A stretch of 39,054 nt of DNA, taken from NCBI GenBank assembly GCA_028714475.1, contig JAQTNC010000011.1, positions 5,804 to 44,857 on the forward strand, given 5' to 3'. Within the stretch, counting starts at the first letter, position 1; each line of letters begins with the position of its first letter. Shown piece by piece: positions 1-6,079 of the stretch. Source of the DNA: Patescibacteria group bacterium. Its GTDB lineage: Bacteria; Patescibacteriota; Patescibacteriia; SG8-24. The notes beneath the pieces are model-generated. The model had not been told where the DNA came from. It saw only the letters and a program-made list of their open reading frames with translations, and ran no database searches. Made by a program: the position numbers and the translations under genes.

Positions 1-1
1 T

Positions 2-30
2 TTGACGTCTAAATTCAGGTCAGATAAACT
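2..30 (+). promoter_or_regulatory. Sigma-70-type promoter of the small RNA
   Basis: TTGACG at 2-7 and TAAACT at 25-30 are separated by 17 bp, close to the housekeeping consensus. A start near 37 would feed the structured RNA that ends at the T-tract at 218-224. The assignment rests on sequence only. Confidence 0.55.
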
Positions 31-36
31 GCGGTC

Positions 37-224
37 AGCTCACTCCGAGCCCTGTTCCTTGTTTCTTAATGAAGGCGGCAGGCGCCCAAGTCTGGTGGAG
101 GCCGCAAGGCCGTCGAAACCCTTGGGCGTCGGTTGACGTATGACATCGTTTTCGCAAAGCAATGGCCGTTCGTTGAAGCGGCCAGGATGCGAAGGTCCCG
201 TCAACCCGCCGCCTTCGTTTTTTT
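37..224 (+). ncRNA. Structured small RNA of unknown family
   Basis: No convincing protein is encoded here. The sequence folds on paper as a three-way junction. The closing helix GAAGGCGGC (71-79) pairs with GCCGCCTTC (208-216). One arm is 81-90 with 121-130, capped by a GGCC-GCAA-GGCC hairpin (100-111). The other arm is GGTTGAC (131-137) with GTCAACC (200-206), extended by 151-156 with 188-193 and TGGCCG (163-168) with CGGCCA (179-184). Seven Ts (218-224) follow the closing helix, as in an intrinsic terminator, and a good promoter lies upstream. I do not see the SRP RNA tetraloop motif, RNase P P4 signatures, 5S rRNA consensus blocks or a tmRNA tRNA-like end. The 5' end (37) is inferred from the promoter. 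The family is unassigned. Confidence 0.55.
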
Positions 225-231
225 AATTGCT

Positions 232-261
232 TTGCCCAACCCGGGCATTTGGCGATATAAT
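232..261 (+). promoter_or_regulatory. Promoter of the tRNA region
   Basis: TTGCCC at 232-237 and a perfect TATAAT at 256-261 are 18 bp apart. Transcription would start near 268, just before the first tRNA-like segment at 271. It therefore probably drives the tRNA-like segments and tRNA-Val together. Confidence 0.6.
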
Positions 262-270
262 ACCAACGAC

Positions 271-332
271 GGACGATTAGCTCAGCTGGTCAGAGCATCC
301 CACACCTTTCATTTTCTGGTGGGCCCGAGTAA
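271..332 (+). pseudogene. tRNA-like 5' half, no matching 3' half
   Basis: The first 30 bases read as a tRNA 5' half: a 7-base acceptor strand (GGACGAT), TA, then a D-arm GCTC-AGCTGGTCA-GAGC. A CCCAC/GTGGG pairing follows around an oversized loop containing CAT. No complementary ATCGTCC acceptor strand, T-arm or CCA is found before the intact tRNA at 433. It looks like a remnant or a strongly divergent tRNA. An intron-split gene is possible, but I see no 3' exon here. Confidence 0.4.
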
Positions 333-432
333 GGGCACGTGGCTCAGTTGGTTATCCCCCTGCGCTGATGCTTCGGGGGACAAGGAGCATCTCGTGCGCG
401 TTTGCCCCCCAAATTGTCCCGGTGGGCGTTAT
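333..432 (+). pseudogene. Second tRNA-like segment with a hairpin inside the D-arm
   Basis: GGGCACG-TG-GCTC-AGTTGGTTA (333-354) resembles the start of the intact tRNA-Val, and GAGCATCTCG (385-394) is identical to its 455-464. Between them lies a 30-base insert with a TCCCCC/GGGGGA hairpin (355-360 with 375-380). No anticodon-stem partner, T-arm or CCA follows. A GGGACAA/TTGTCCC pairing spans 377-383 and 414-420. I read it as a broken partial duplicate of the tRNA, with a functional role in processing only a possibility. Confidence 0.4.
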
Positions 433-509
433 GGGCGCTTAGCTCAGTTGGTTAGAGCATCTCGTTTACACCGAGAAGGCCGGGGGTTCGACTCCCTCAG
501 CGCCCACCA
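433..509 (+). tRNA. tRNA-Val (anticodon UAC), CCA encoded
   Basis: This is a complete cloverleaf. The acceptor GGGCGCT (433-439) pairs with AGCGCCC (499-505). The D-arm is GCTC/GAGC, and the anticodon stem is TCTCG (460-464) with CGAGA (472-476). The loop TTTACAC places TAC (467-469) as the anticodon, so it reads GUA and probably other GUN valine codons. The T-loop GGTTCGACTCC is canonical. A discriminator A at 506 is followed by a genomically encoded CCA (507-509). Confidence 0.95.
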
Positions 510-547
510 GGGCAATGTGGATTTCGGGCAAAAGTATGTAGGGTGAG

Positions 548-590
548 AATCTCGGAGCGAAGCGGAGACCCCGCCGTATGGCGGGGCTTC
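548..590 (+). repeat. GC-rich hairpin downstream of tRNA-Val
   Basis: CCCCGCC (569-575) and GGCGGGG (580-586) form a 7-bp hairpin around GTAT. There is no T-run, so it is weak as an intrinsic terminator. The preceding GGAGCGAAGCGGAG motif also occurs in the GC-rich palindromic repeats near 10034 and 36924, so this is probably a fragment of that family. Confidence 0.45.
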
Positions 591-631
591 CGTGCCCACC
601 AGAGGATAACAAGGCGATTGCCTCAAGAGTC

Positions 632-898
632 ATGGGAGCCATCATCCTGCGGACAATCGGCGGCTTGGTCATGGCGGGGGTCGGCGTCCTGCTGGTCTTG
701 AAGTCCGAATGGTTCTACGAGAATTTCGGCGCCATCGAATGGGCGGAACAGAACCTCGGCAGTTCCGGCGGCTCACGGCTGTTCTACAAGCTCATTGGCA
801 TCGGCGTGATTTTCATCGGCTTCATCGTCGCCACGGGAATGTTCGGCGGATTCATCCAGGGAACGCTCGTCAAATGGCTCGTGCCCCAACCGCAATAA
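632..898 (+). CDS. Small membrane protein, unknown function
   Basis: This 88-residue protein has two hydrophobic stretches (about residues 4-21 and 50-70) separated by a polar segment rich in Glu, Gly and Ser. It is probably an inner-membrane protein with a short loop. The ATG at 632 was preferred over an in-frame ATG at 578, which would add 18 residues overlapping the GC-rich hairpin and lacking hydrophobic character. Neither has a convincing ribosome-binding site. It ends 6 bases before the methyltransferase gene, so the two are probably cotranscribed. I do not recognise the family. Confidence 0.6.
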   Translation: MGAIILRTIGGLVMAGVGVLLVLKSEWFYENFGAIEWAEQNLGSSGGSRLFYKLIGIGVIFIGFIVATGMFGGFIQGTLVKWLVPQPQ

Positions 899-904
899 AA
901 GAAT

Positions 905-1462
905 ATGTATTTACCAACCGGCAGGGAACTCATCGATCCGTTCAACCTTCTCAAGGAGGCGGACATCAGGAGCGGCATGAAAGTCGCTGATTTCGGTTGC
1001 GGCACGCTCGGGCACTACGTCTTCCCGGCATCCCAGCTTGTCGGGCCGGACGGGCGCGTTTACGCCGTGGACATCCTGAAGTCCGTCTTGAGCGGCATCG
1101 AGGGGCGCATCCGCTTCGACAGCGCCACGAATGTCGAACCGGTCTGGGGCGACATGGAGCGGCCGGGCGGCGTGGCGCTCGCGGACAACTCGCTCGACAT
1201 CGGGCTCCTCATCAACAACCTTTTCATGTCCAAACAGCGCGACACGATGATTAAGGAATGCGTCCGGATGATCAAGCCCGGCGGCCGGTTGGTTGTCGTT
1301 GACTGGCGTCCGACCGGCGTCAATTTCGGGCCGGACGTCGGCACGCGGCTTTCCGTGGACGAAGCGCGCCAGCTCGGTGAGAAAGCGGGACTGAAGCTCG
1401 AGAAGCTGTTCGAACCGGGACGATATCACTACGGGTTGATTTTCACCAAGCCGAAGGAGTAG
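905..1462 (+). CDS. Class I SAM-dependent methyltransferase
   Basis: This 185-residue protein has the class I methyltransferase fold signatures. Motif I is VADFGCGTLGHY (residues 27-38), an acidic strand end YAVDI follows (about 57), then a GDME segment (about 81-84) and the post-motif KPGGRLVVVDW near 124-134. It resembles the Methyltransf_31/UbiE-like group, but nothing in the sequence fixes the substrate. The soluble protein probably acts in the cytoplasm. The start is set by the ATG at 905, which has no clear ribosome-binding site. It follows a small membrane protein by 6 bases and ends before an intrinsic terminator at 1500-1524. Confidence 0.85.
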   Translation: MYLPTGRELIDPFNLLKEADIRSGMKVADFGCGTLGHYVFPASQLVGPDGRVYAVDILKSVLSGIEGRIRFDSATNVEPVWGDMERPGGVALADNSLDIGLLINNLFMSKQRDTMIKECVRMIKPGGRLVVVDWRPTGVNFGPDVGTRLSVDEARQLGEKAGLKLEKLFEPGRYHYGLIFTKPKE

Positions 1463-1469
1463 GTGCCAG

Positions 1470-1570
1470 GCTCTAGTTACTAGGTTCTAGGTTGCCATGA
1501 AAACCGTCTTAAAGACGGTTTTTTGCGTTAAATTCCCTAGAACCTACAGCCTAGAACCTAGAACCTAGTC
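1470..1570 (+). repeat. CTAGAAC heptamer array, inverted around a terminator
   Basis: Units of CTAGAAC (period 7) occur at 1535-1569, and the complementary form (CTAGGTTCTAGG) at about 1479-1491. The two arms flank a terminator hairpin, so the whole stretch can pair as a long imperfect stem. It belongs to the word-repeat class also found at 2488, 3295, 7278, 10394, 13763 and 36867. Confidence 0.75.
1500..1524 (+). terminator. Intrinsic terminator after the methyltransferase gene
   Basis: AACCGTCTT (1502-1510) pairs perfectly with AAGACGGTT (1512-1520) and runs into a T-tract (1519-1524). The A-run on the 5' side makes it potentially bidirectional. Confidence 0.85.
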
Positions 1571-1637
1571 AAGCTCTTGCCATTTTCCGCGCCATCGTTT
1601 AGCATTTCTATCGCTGACCCTGTCAGCCCCATCGCCT

Positions 1638-2072
1638 ATGCTGTCATTCCTGAAAGGCTTCGCGGCCTTCCTCGACTACCGTTATTGGTTCAATCCGAAT
1701 CCGGTTCCGCTCGGGCCGTCGCTCGTGAGCGGCATCCTGGCGTTCTTCGGTTGGTTCCTGTTTCTCGCGATCGTTTTGTATTTCGTCGCCCGCAGCCTGA
1801 AGAAACGTGATGGGCTCAAGGCCGAGGTGTTTCGGCGATTCGCCGGCTTGCTGTTCATGACCGGTTGCGCTGGCCTTGTCGCCTTGTTCCTGGCCTACGA
1901 GCAAATCCCGTTCCTGGGGATGAGGTTGTGGTTCCTCGCGACCTTCCTGTATTTCATCATCAAGCTAGGGTTCGTGACCGTTTACGCGGTGCGCGAGTAT
2001 CCGGCCCGGCGGTCGCAGGTTGTCGCTCGTGAACGGCTCGAGCGGTGGCTACCGCAGAAGCACAAGAAGTGA
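1638..2072 (+). CDS. Three-helix membrane protein, unknown function
   Basis: This 144-residue protein has three strongly hydrophobic segments: residues about 30-51 (the segment containing LAFFGWFLFLAIVLYFVA), 67-86 and 93-115. Basic tracts follow helix 1 (RSLKKRD) and the last helix (REYPARRSQ), consistent with cytoplasmic loops and tail. No enzymatic motif is visible. The ATG at 1638 has no Shine-Dalgarno motif. The gene ends one base before the YraN start, so translation of the two is probably coupled. The family is not recognised. Confidence 0.7.
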   Translation: MLSFLKGFAAFLDYRYWFNPNPVPLGPSLVSGILAFFGWFLFLAIVLYFVARSLKKRDGLKAEVFRRFAGLLFMTGCAGLVALFLAYEQIPFLGMRLWFLATFLYFIIKLGFVTVYAVREYPARRSQVVARERLERWLPQKHKK

Positions 2073-2073
2073 T

Positions 2074-2472
2074 ATGGCGCCTGCCCTGGCCAAAGATGAT
2101 CGTTCCGGCTTGGGCATGCGTGGCGAAGACGTGGCCACCGCGTATCTCGCCAACAAGGGTTATCGCATATTGGGACGCCGCTGGAAGAGCGGCGTTTTTG
2201 GTGCCAACGAGATCGACATCGTCGCCGAGGAGCGGGGCGAAATCGTCTTCGTCGAGGTGAAGACGCGGCGCGGCCTCGGGTTCGGCGCGCCGGAGGAGGC
2301 CGTGACGGCGGCGAAACGCGCGGCCTTGCGCCGGGCGGCTTGGACGTGGCTCGGAGCGCACTGCGCAATGAATCGCCCATATCGTATTGACGTCATCGGC
2401 GTGGTCATTCCTGCCGATGGCTCGCGTCCGCGCCTCTGTCATCTCGAGTCAGCGGTGGGGGAGGAGGGATAG
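2074..2472 (+). CDS. yraN: UPF0102 (YraN) family nuclease-fold protein
   Basis: This 132-residue protein shows the YraN/UPF0102 signature: GEDVATAYLANKGYRILGR near the N-terminus, then NEIDIVAEERGEIVFVEVKTR, the restriction-endonuclease-like E-x-D...ExK core. The family is widespread, and its physiological role (proposed in DNA processing or recombination) is unsettled. An upstream in-frame ATG at 2020 would overlap the preceding gene. The ATG at 2074, one base after that gene's stop, gives the normal family length and was chosen. The acidic and lysine residues of the core are intact, so the protein is likely active. Confidence 0.9.
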   Translation: MAPALAKDDRSGLGMRGEDVATAYLANKGYRILGRRWKSGVFGANEIDIVAEERGEIVFVEVKTRRGLGFGAPEEAVTAAKRAALRRAAWTWLGAHCAMNRPYRIDVIGVVIPADGSRPRLCHLESAVGEEG

Positions 2473-2487
2473 GGAGTGGTGGAGTTA

Positions 2488-2509
2488 TCAGTGGTCAGTG
2501 AACAGTGGG
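2488..2509 (+). repeat. CAGTGGT-type heptamer array
   Basis: Three 7-base units (CAGTGGT, CAGTGAA, CAGTGGG) lie in tandem in the spacer after yraN. The reverse complement of this word is the CCACTGA array that flanks the spacer at 36867-36995, so the two sites hold the same family in opposite orientations. Confidence 0.7.
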
Positions 2510-2553
2510 CTGTGTTTCTTGCTTTTTTGCCAGCCGCCAGGAATACCCGGGGG

Positions 2554-2581
2554 TTGACTTTCCGCCCGGAAACTGTACTGT
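2554..2581 (+). promoter_or_regulatory. Promoter for the 2619 gene
   Basis: TTGACT (2554-2559) and TACTGT (2576-2581) are 16 bp apart. Transcription would start near 2588, about 30 bases before the ATG at 2619, which has its own AGGAG ribosome-binding site. Confidence 0.5.
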
Positions 2582-2618
2582 AAGGGTTAGACGTTGCTCA
2601 TTCCGATAGGAGTCAGAG

Positions 2619-3176
2619 ATGCCGAACACCTTTTTTTGTCTTTTGTTGCTGGCCTCGGCCGTCGCTTGCGCCATCGCTGTTTTTTCGGTCGGTCGTGGTG
2701 ACACCCTTACCGCCTTGAGGGAGGTTGTTGCCGCGTTGCGCCGCCTGTACGAGATATGCCGTAGTCGGCGCGGTTCGAACCGGCGTGGGCAAGATGCGTT
2801 TCACGCCTACGAAATTCTGGTCGCGGGCATGACCTGCGCGCACACCGAAATGCTACGTGCGAAAAGGGATAACGCCCCTGACGACGGTGATAGCGAATAT
2901 CGCCGCGAGTGCAAGCGGGATCGGTGTCGCAAAGCCGCAGAAGAGTACCGGCTTTGGCTGCCCGTCGCTGGTGCCTACCTGGCCAAGCTCGGCGACGAGG
3001 ACATCGTCATCATCGCCGAGCATAAGAGCGAGGCCTATGGCGGGCGTGTTTCGCCGGATGAGATGGCCGCGTTCCTGCGCGACGAGCGGCAGATTTGCTC
3101 CCTGCGTGCCAGTTTGTCAGGAGGCCACCTACTCCGCGAGGCGAAGCGCTTCACGGGCCGGGTCGCGGGCGCTTAG
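2619..3176 (+). CDS. Membrane-anchored protein of unknown function
   Basis: This 185-residue protein starts with an uncharged hydrophobic segment (about residues 4-24) that looks like a membrane anchor or signal. A weak Ala-Val-Ala-Cys is present, but the basic n-region of a lipoprotein is absent. The rest is charged and helical, with several cysteines (CAHTE, CKRDRC, QICSL). No family is recognised. An AGGAG motif precedes the ATG, there is a private promoter at 2554, and a private terminator at 3231. This makes it a self-contained transcription unit, unlike its SD-less neighbours. Confidence 0.65.
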   Translation: MPNTFFCLLLLASAVACAIAVFSVGRGDTLTALREVVAALRRLYEICRSRRGSNRRGQDAFHAYEILVAGMTCAHTEMLRAKRDNAPDDGDSEYRRECKRDRCRKAAEEYRLWLPVAGAYLAKLGDEDIVIIAEHKSEAYGGRVSPDEMAAFLRDERQICSLRASLSGGHLLREAKRFTGRVAGA

Positions 3177-3230
3177 GCATGCCGCCTTGCCCCCTTGCCA
3201 AGCCCGTCGAAATCGGGTACACTCCGATAC

Positions 3231-3266
3231 GGAGACTGATTCTGGATAGGATCAGTCTCCTTTGTA
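3231..3266 (+). terminator. Intrinsic terminator after the 2619 gene
   Basis: GGAGACTGAT (3231-3240) pairs perfectly with ATCAGTCTCC (3251-3260) and is followed by TTTGT. The 10-bp stem has a 10-base loop. Confidence 0.8.
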
Positions 3267-3294
3267 TCTATACCTCAAAAACAGCCAATTAACG

Positions 3295-3330
3295 GCAACT
3301 ACAAACAACCAACTACGAACTACAAACTAG
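3295..3330 (+). repeat. AACTACA-type heptamer array upstream of nusA
   Basis: Five near-identical 7-base words (variants of AACTACA/AACAACC/AACTACG) run up to 2 bases before the nusA start codon. They occupy the position of the ribosome-binding site without supplying one. The same family is found inside the coding sequence at 7278-7309. Confidence 0.75.
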
Positions 3331-3332
3331 AT

Positions 3333-4676
3333 ATGTCATCGCCCATCGCCCAAGCCATCAAGCAGATTTGCGAGGAGAAGAACCTCCCCTATGAAGCCGT
3401 CATCGAGACCATCGAGTCGGCGCTCGCGGCCGCCTACCGCAAGGATTTCGGCAACCGCCTGCAGAACCTGAAGGTCAATTTCGAGCCGGAAACCGGAGAG
3501 TTCGAGGTCTTCGACGTGAAGACCGTTGTCGAGGATCAGGAACTGACCGAGGAGACCGCCGCGGAGATCAAGGCCGCCGAGGAGCAGGCCCGCGCCGAGC
3601 GTAACCGCCGTGAGGAGGGGCGCATCACGCCGGTCGAATCCGTCCAGCGCCTCACGGCGTACGTCTCCGAGGAGACGCCGGTCGAGGAGGCTCCCGAAGA
3701 GAAGAAATTCAACCCCAAGACGGAGGTCATGCTGACGGACGCCAAGGAAAAGAAAGAGGACGCGGAGGTCGGCGACGAGCTGCGCGTCAAGCTGGAGGTG
3801 CCGGCGGCGTTCGGCCGCATGGCCGCGCAGACCGCCAAGCAGGTCATCACCCAGAATTTGCGCGCCGCCGAGCGCAATGTCGTCTTCAACGAGTTCAAGG
3901 GCCGCGAACACGAGCTGCTGAACGCCACGGTCCAGCGCCGCGAAGGGCGCATGGTGCTCGTGGATCTCGGCCGCACCACGGCCGTCATGCCGCCGGAAGA
4001 GCAGGTGGCGTCCGAGCGTTACAACCCCGGCGACCGCATCAAGGTCTATGTCACCGACGTGCGCATGGGCGCCCGCGGCCCGGAGGTCATCGTTTCCCGC
4101 TCGCATCCGGAGATCGTCCGCCAGCTGTTTGCCACGGAAATCCCGGAGGTCGCTGCCGGCATCGTCCTCATCAAGGCCATCGCCCGCGAGGCCGGCTCGC
4201 GCTCCAAGGTGGCGGTCGCCTCGACCCAGGACAACGTCGATCCGATCGGCGCCTGCATCGGCCAGCGCGGCACGCGCATCCAGACCATCATCGGCGAGCT
4301 CGGCGGCGAGAAGGTGGACATCATTCTTTTTGACGAGGACGCGGTCCGTTTCATCACCAATTCGCTGTCGCCGGCCAAGGTCGTGGAAATTGCCTTGGAC
4401 GAGGATGCCCATGTCGCCGAAGTCATCGTGAACGAGGATCAGCTGTCGCTCGCCATCGGGCGTGGCGGACAGAATGTGCGCCTGGCGTCGCGGCTCACCG
4501 GCTGGCGGCTGAACATCAAGGAATTGAGCGAGGTGTCCGGTCAGGTTCTGGTTCCGACCGAGGAAGGGACCGAAGACGGCGCCGAGCCGTCCGGAGAAGC
4601 GACGGAAGAGGCGACCGAAGCCGAGACCGCTCACGAGCCGGAAGCCGCCGCCGAAGAGGCGGAGAAAGAGGAATAA
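3333..4676 (+). CDS. nusA: Transcription factor NusA
   Basis: This 447-residue protein is the NusA transcription elongation/termination factor, which binds RNA polymerase and nascent RNA. The order is: an N-terminal domain (AIKQICEEKNLPYEAVIETI, then GRMAAQTAKQVITQNLRAAER), an S1 domain (RMVLVDLGRTTAVMPPEEQ, about residues 205-260), and two KH domains, with IGACIGQRGTRIQ and the second-motif SLAIGRGGQNVRLAS. The protein ends in a low-complexity Glu/Ala tail of about 40 residues. A charged insert of about 65 residues (roughly 73-140, rich in Glu, Lys and Arg) interrupts the N-terminal domain compared with Bacillus-type NusA. The start follows a heptamer repeat without a ribosome-binding site. 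The neighbours (yidC, not rimP/infB) are unusual. Confidence 0.97.
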   Translation: MSSPIAQAIKQICEEKNLPYEAVIETIESALAAAYRKDFGNRLQNLKVNFEPETGEFEVFDVKTVVEDQELTEETAAEIKAAEEQARAERNRREEGRITPVESVQRLTAYVSEETPVEEAPEEKKFNPKTEVMLTDAKEKKEDAEVGDELRVKLEVPAAFGRMAAQTAKQVITQNLRAAERNVVFNEFKGREHELLNATVQRREGRMVLVDLGRTTAVMPPEEQVASERYNPGDRIKVYVTDVRMGARGPEVIVSRSHPEIVRQLFATEIPEVAAGIVLIKAIAREAGSRSKVAVASTQDNVDPIGACIGQRGTRIQTIIGELGGEKVDIILFDEDAVRFITNSLSPAKVVEIALDEDAHVAEVIVNEDQLSLAIGRGGQNVRLASRLTGWRLNIKELSEVSGQVLVPTEEGTEDGAEPSGEATEEATEAETAHEPEAAAEEAEKEE

Positions 4677-4696
4677 GCCTCGAAACGCCACGCCAT

Positions 4697-5431
4697 ATGG
4701 GGGAACTCTTCAATACAATCTTCTATCAGCCGATTTTCAACCTGCTCATCGGCATCTACAATGTCCTGCCGGGGAAGGACATCGGCTTGGCCATCATCGT
4801 CCTGACCATCATCGTCAAGGCCGTATTGTGGCCGCTCACGACCAAGGCCCTGAAATCGCAGAAGGAACTGCAGGAGCTCCAGCCGAAGATGGAGGCGCTC
4901 AAGAAGCAGTTCGCCAGCGACAAGGAGAAGCTCGGCAAGGAATTGATGGACCTGTATTCGCGCGAGAAGGTCTCACCGTTCTCGTCGTGCCTGCCGCTCC
5001 TGCTGCAATTGCCGGTTTTCATCGCGCTCTACAAGGCCCTGGCGAACGGCCTGAAGTCGAGCGGCTTCGACGTGCTGTACTCGTTCGTGCCGAACCCCGG
5101 CCAGATCGCGCCGATGCTGTTCAGCGTCATCGACCTCTCCAAGCCCAACATCCCGGTGACGATTCTCGCGGCCATCACCCAGTATTTCCAGGCCCGATCC
5201 ATGGTGTCTCGGCAGCAGCCGAAGGTGGCCGGGTCGGATGACGAGCGCATGATGGTCATGGTCAACAAGCAGATGACCATCATGATGCCCATCATGACGC
5301 TGATTATGGGTTGGACGCTGCCGGGCGGCCTGATTCTCTATTGGTTGGTCATGAACCTGCTCACCATCGCCCAGCAGGAATGGTTTTTCCGTCGCGGCAA
5401 GGCGGCCAAGCCGGAGACTGTTAAACTGTAG
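4697..5431 (+). CDS. yidC: Membrane protein insertase YidC/Oxa1
   Basis: This 244-residue protein is the short, Gram-positive-type YidC without a large periplasmic domain. It inserts and folds membrane proteins, with or without SecYEG. Signatures are IGLAIIVLTIIVKAVLWPLT (first core helix, with a lysine where the conserved groove-facing basic residue is expected), the coiled cytoplasmic hairpin with SQKELQELQPKMEALKKQF, and KVSPFSSCLPLLLQLPVFIALY. Later helices lie near residues 150, 195 and 215. It starts 20 bases after nusA at CATATG with no ribosome-binding site. In this organism it would be relevant to placing VirB6-like and PrgI proteins in the membrane. Confidence 0.95.
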   Translation: MGELFNTIFYQPIFNLLIGIYNVLPGKDIGLAIIVLTIIVKAVLWPLTTKALKSQKELQELQPKMEALKKQFASDKEKLGKELMDLYSREKVSPFSSCLPLLLQLPVFIALYKALANGLKSSGFDVLYSFVPNPGQIAPMLFSVIDLSKPNIPVTILAAITQYFQARSMVSRQQPKVAGSDDERMMVMVNKQMTIMMPIMTLIMGWTLPGGLILYWLVMNLLTIAQQEWFFRRGKAAKPETVKL

Positions 5432-5458
5432 CGGCGCGACCCCGTCGCACACCACCTT

Positions 5459-5785
5459 ATGCGCCTGCCTGACGAGATAATCCGCAAACTGCCGGTCTTC
5501 ACCGTTTCCGGCGAACGCCTCGGACGCGTCGCTGGCTTGGTTGTTGATACGGCCACGCATTCCATCGTGCAATATCTCGTTGACCAATCGCGTTTGCCCG
5601 TCGGCCTGCTGCCCAAGGAGCTCGTGATCCATTTTTCCCAGGTGGTGTCGCTCGACGACGAGAAGATGGTCGTCAAGGACGAGACACTCACCGAGATGGA
5701 GCTTGCGGAAGCGCTCAAGACCGTGCCGTCCGCCACGAACGAAGCGCCGGCCAGCATGGCGCGATTGGACTGTCGCGTGGAATAA
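5459..5785 (+). CDS. PRC-barrel domain protein
   Basis: This 108-residue protein consists of one PRC-barrel-like domain (residues about 8-80, beginning IIRKLPVFTVSGERLGRVAG and continuing VVDTATHSIVQYLV) followed by a short variable tail. PRC-barrels are small beta-barrel modules found in RimM and in many uncharacterised proteins, and they bind proteins or RNA. The partner is not evident. Its TAA stop (5783-5785) is also the left copy of the 3-bp duplication flanking the MITE-like element. The 27-base spacer after yidC closely resembles the spacer before the epimerase gene at 14997. Confidence 0.8.
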   Translation: MRLPDEIIRKLPVFTVSGERLGRVAGLVVDTATHSIVQYLVDQSRLPVGLLPKELVIHFSQVVSLDDEKMVVKDETLTEMELAEALKTVPSATNEAPASMARLDCRVE

Positions 5786-5945
5786 GAGCCCATCCCAGTA
5801 GGTCTTCCCGGCCCGCAATCGGCCCTTTTCCGCCAGGCGGCGCGAGAAACCTCGTCAAAATATCCCGATATTCCTCCTCGGTTTTCGCGCCGCCTGGCGG
5901 AAAATCATCCGATTCCGGCGCGGAAATCCCTACTGGGATAGGCTC
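5786..5945 (+). mobile_element. MITE-like 160-bp inverted-repeat element
   Basis: The two ends are near-perfect inverted copies for about 65 bases each. The tips differ at one base in 17 (GAGCC then C or T, then ATCCCAGTAGG), and the inner block TTTTCCGCCAGGCGGCGCGA matches across the axis. The middle 30 bases contain AATATC/GATATT. It is flanked on both sides by TAA (5783-5785 and 5946-5948), a likely 3-bp target duplication. It has no room for a transposase. GAG-starting ends and a TNA target fit IS5-family elements, so it could be trans-mobilised by one. That link is inference. Confidence 0.7.
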
Positions 5946-5959
5946 TAAATGATATTGAG

Positions 5960-5988
5960 ACGGAGCGGCCGAAACGCCGCTCCGTTTT
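5960..5988 (+). terminator. Intrinsic terminator after the MITE
   Basis: ACGGAGCGGC (5960-5969) pairs with GCCGCTCCGT (5976-5985) with a 6-base loop and a TTTT tail. It probably ended the nusA-yidC-PRC unit before the MITE inserted. Confidence 0.8.
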
Positions 5989-6009
5989 CGCTTGCCGCAG
6001 TAGGCGAAA

Positions 6010-6038
6010 TTGACACGGCGGGCGATAGGTGTTAGCGT
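6010..6038 (+). promoter_or_regulatory. Promoter for the 6080 gene
   Basis: A perfect TTGACA (6010-6015) is followed after 17 bp by TAGCGT (6033-6038). The predicted start near 6045 leaves a short leader to the AAGGAG ribosome-binding site before the ATG at 6080. Confidence 0.6.
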
Positions 6039-6079
6039 AGTCACGGACTGACTGATGCCTCTGCAACAAGGAGAAAACC

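Noticed and set aside
37-224. 5S rRNA
   Set aside because: There is a three-way-junction shape, but the length and sequence blocks (CCGAAC, GAAGTGAAACG) do not match 5S rRNA.
133-546. Open reading frame of 137 codons across the start of the window
   Set aside because: It runs through the structured RNA, the tRNA promoter and the tRNA-Val gene, and its product has no protein-like pattern.
5786-5945. Riboswitch or long intrinsic terminator
   Set aside because: The arms match at their tips with a flanking TAA on each side, which fits an inserted element better. A separate terminator is already present at 5960.
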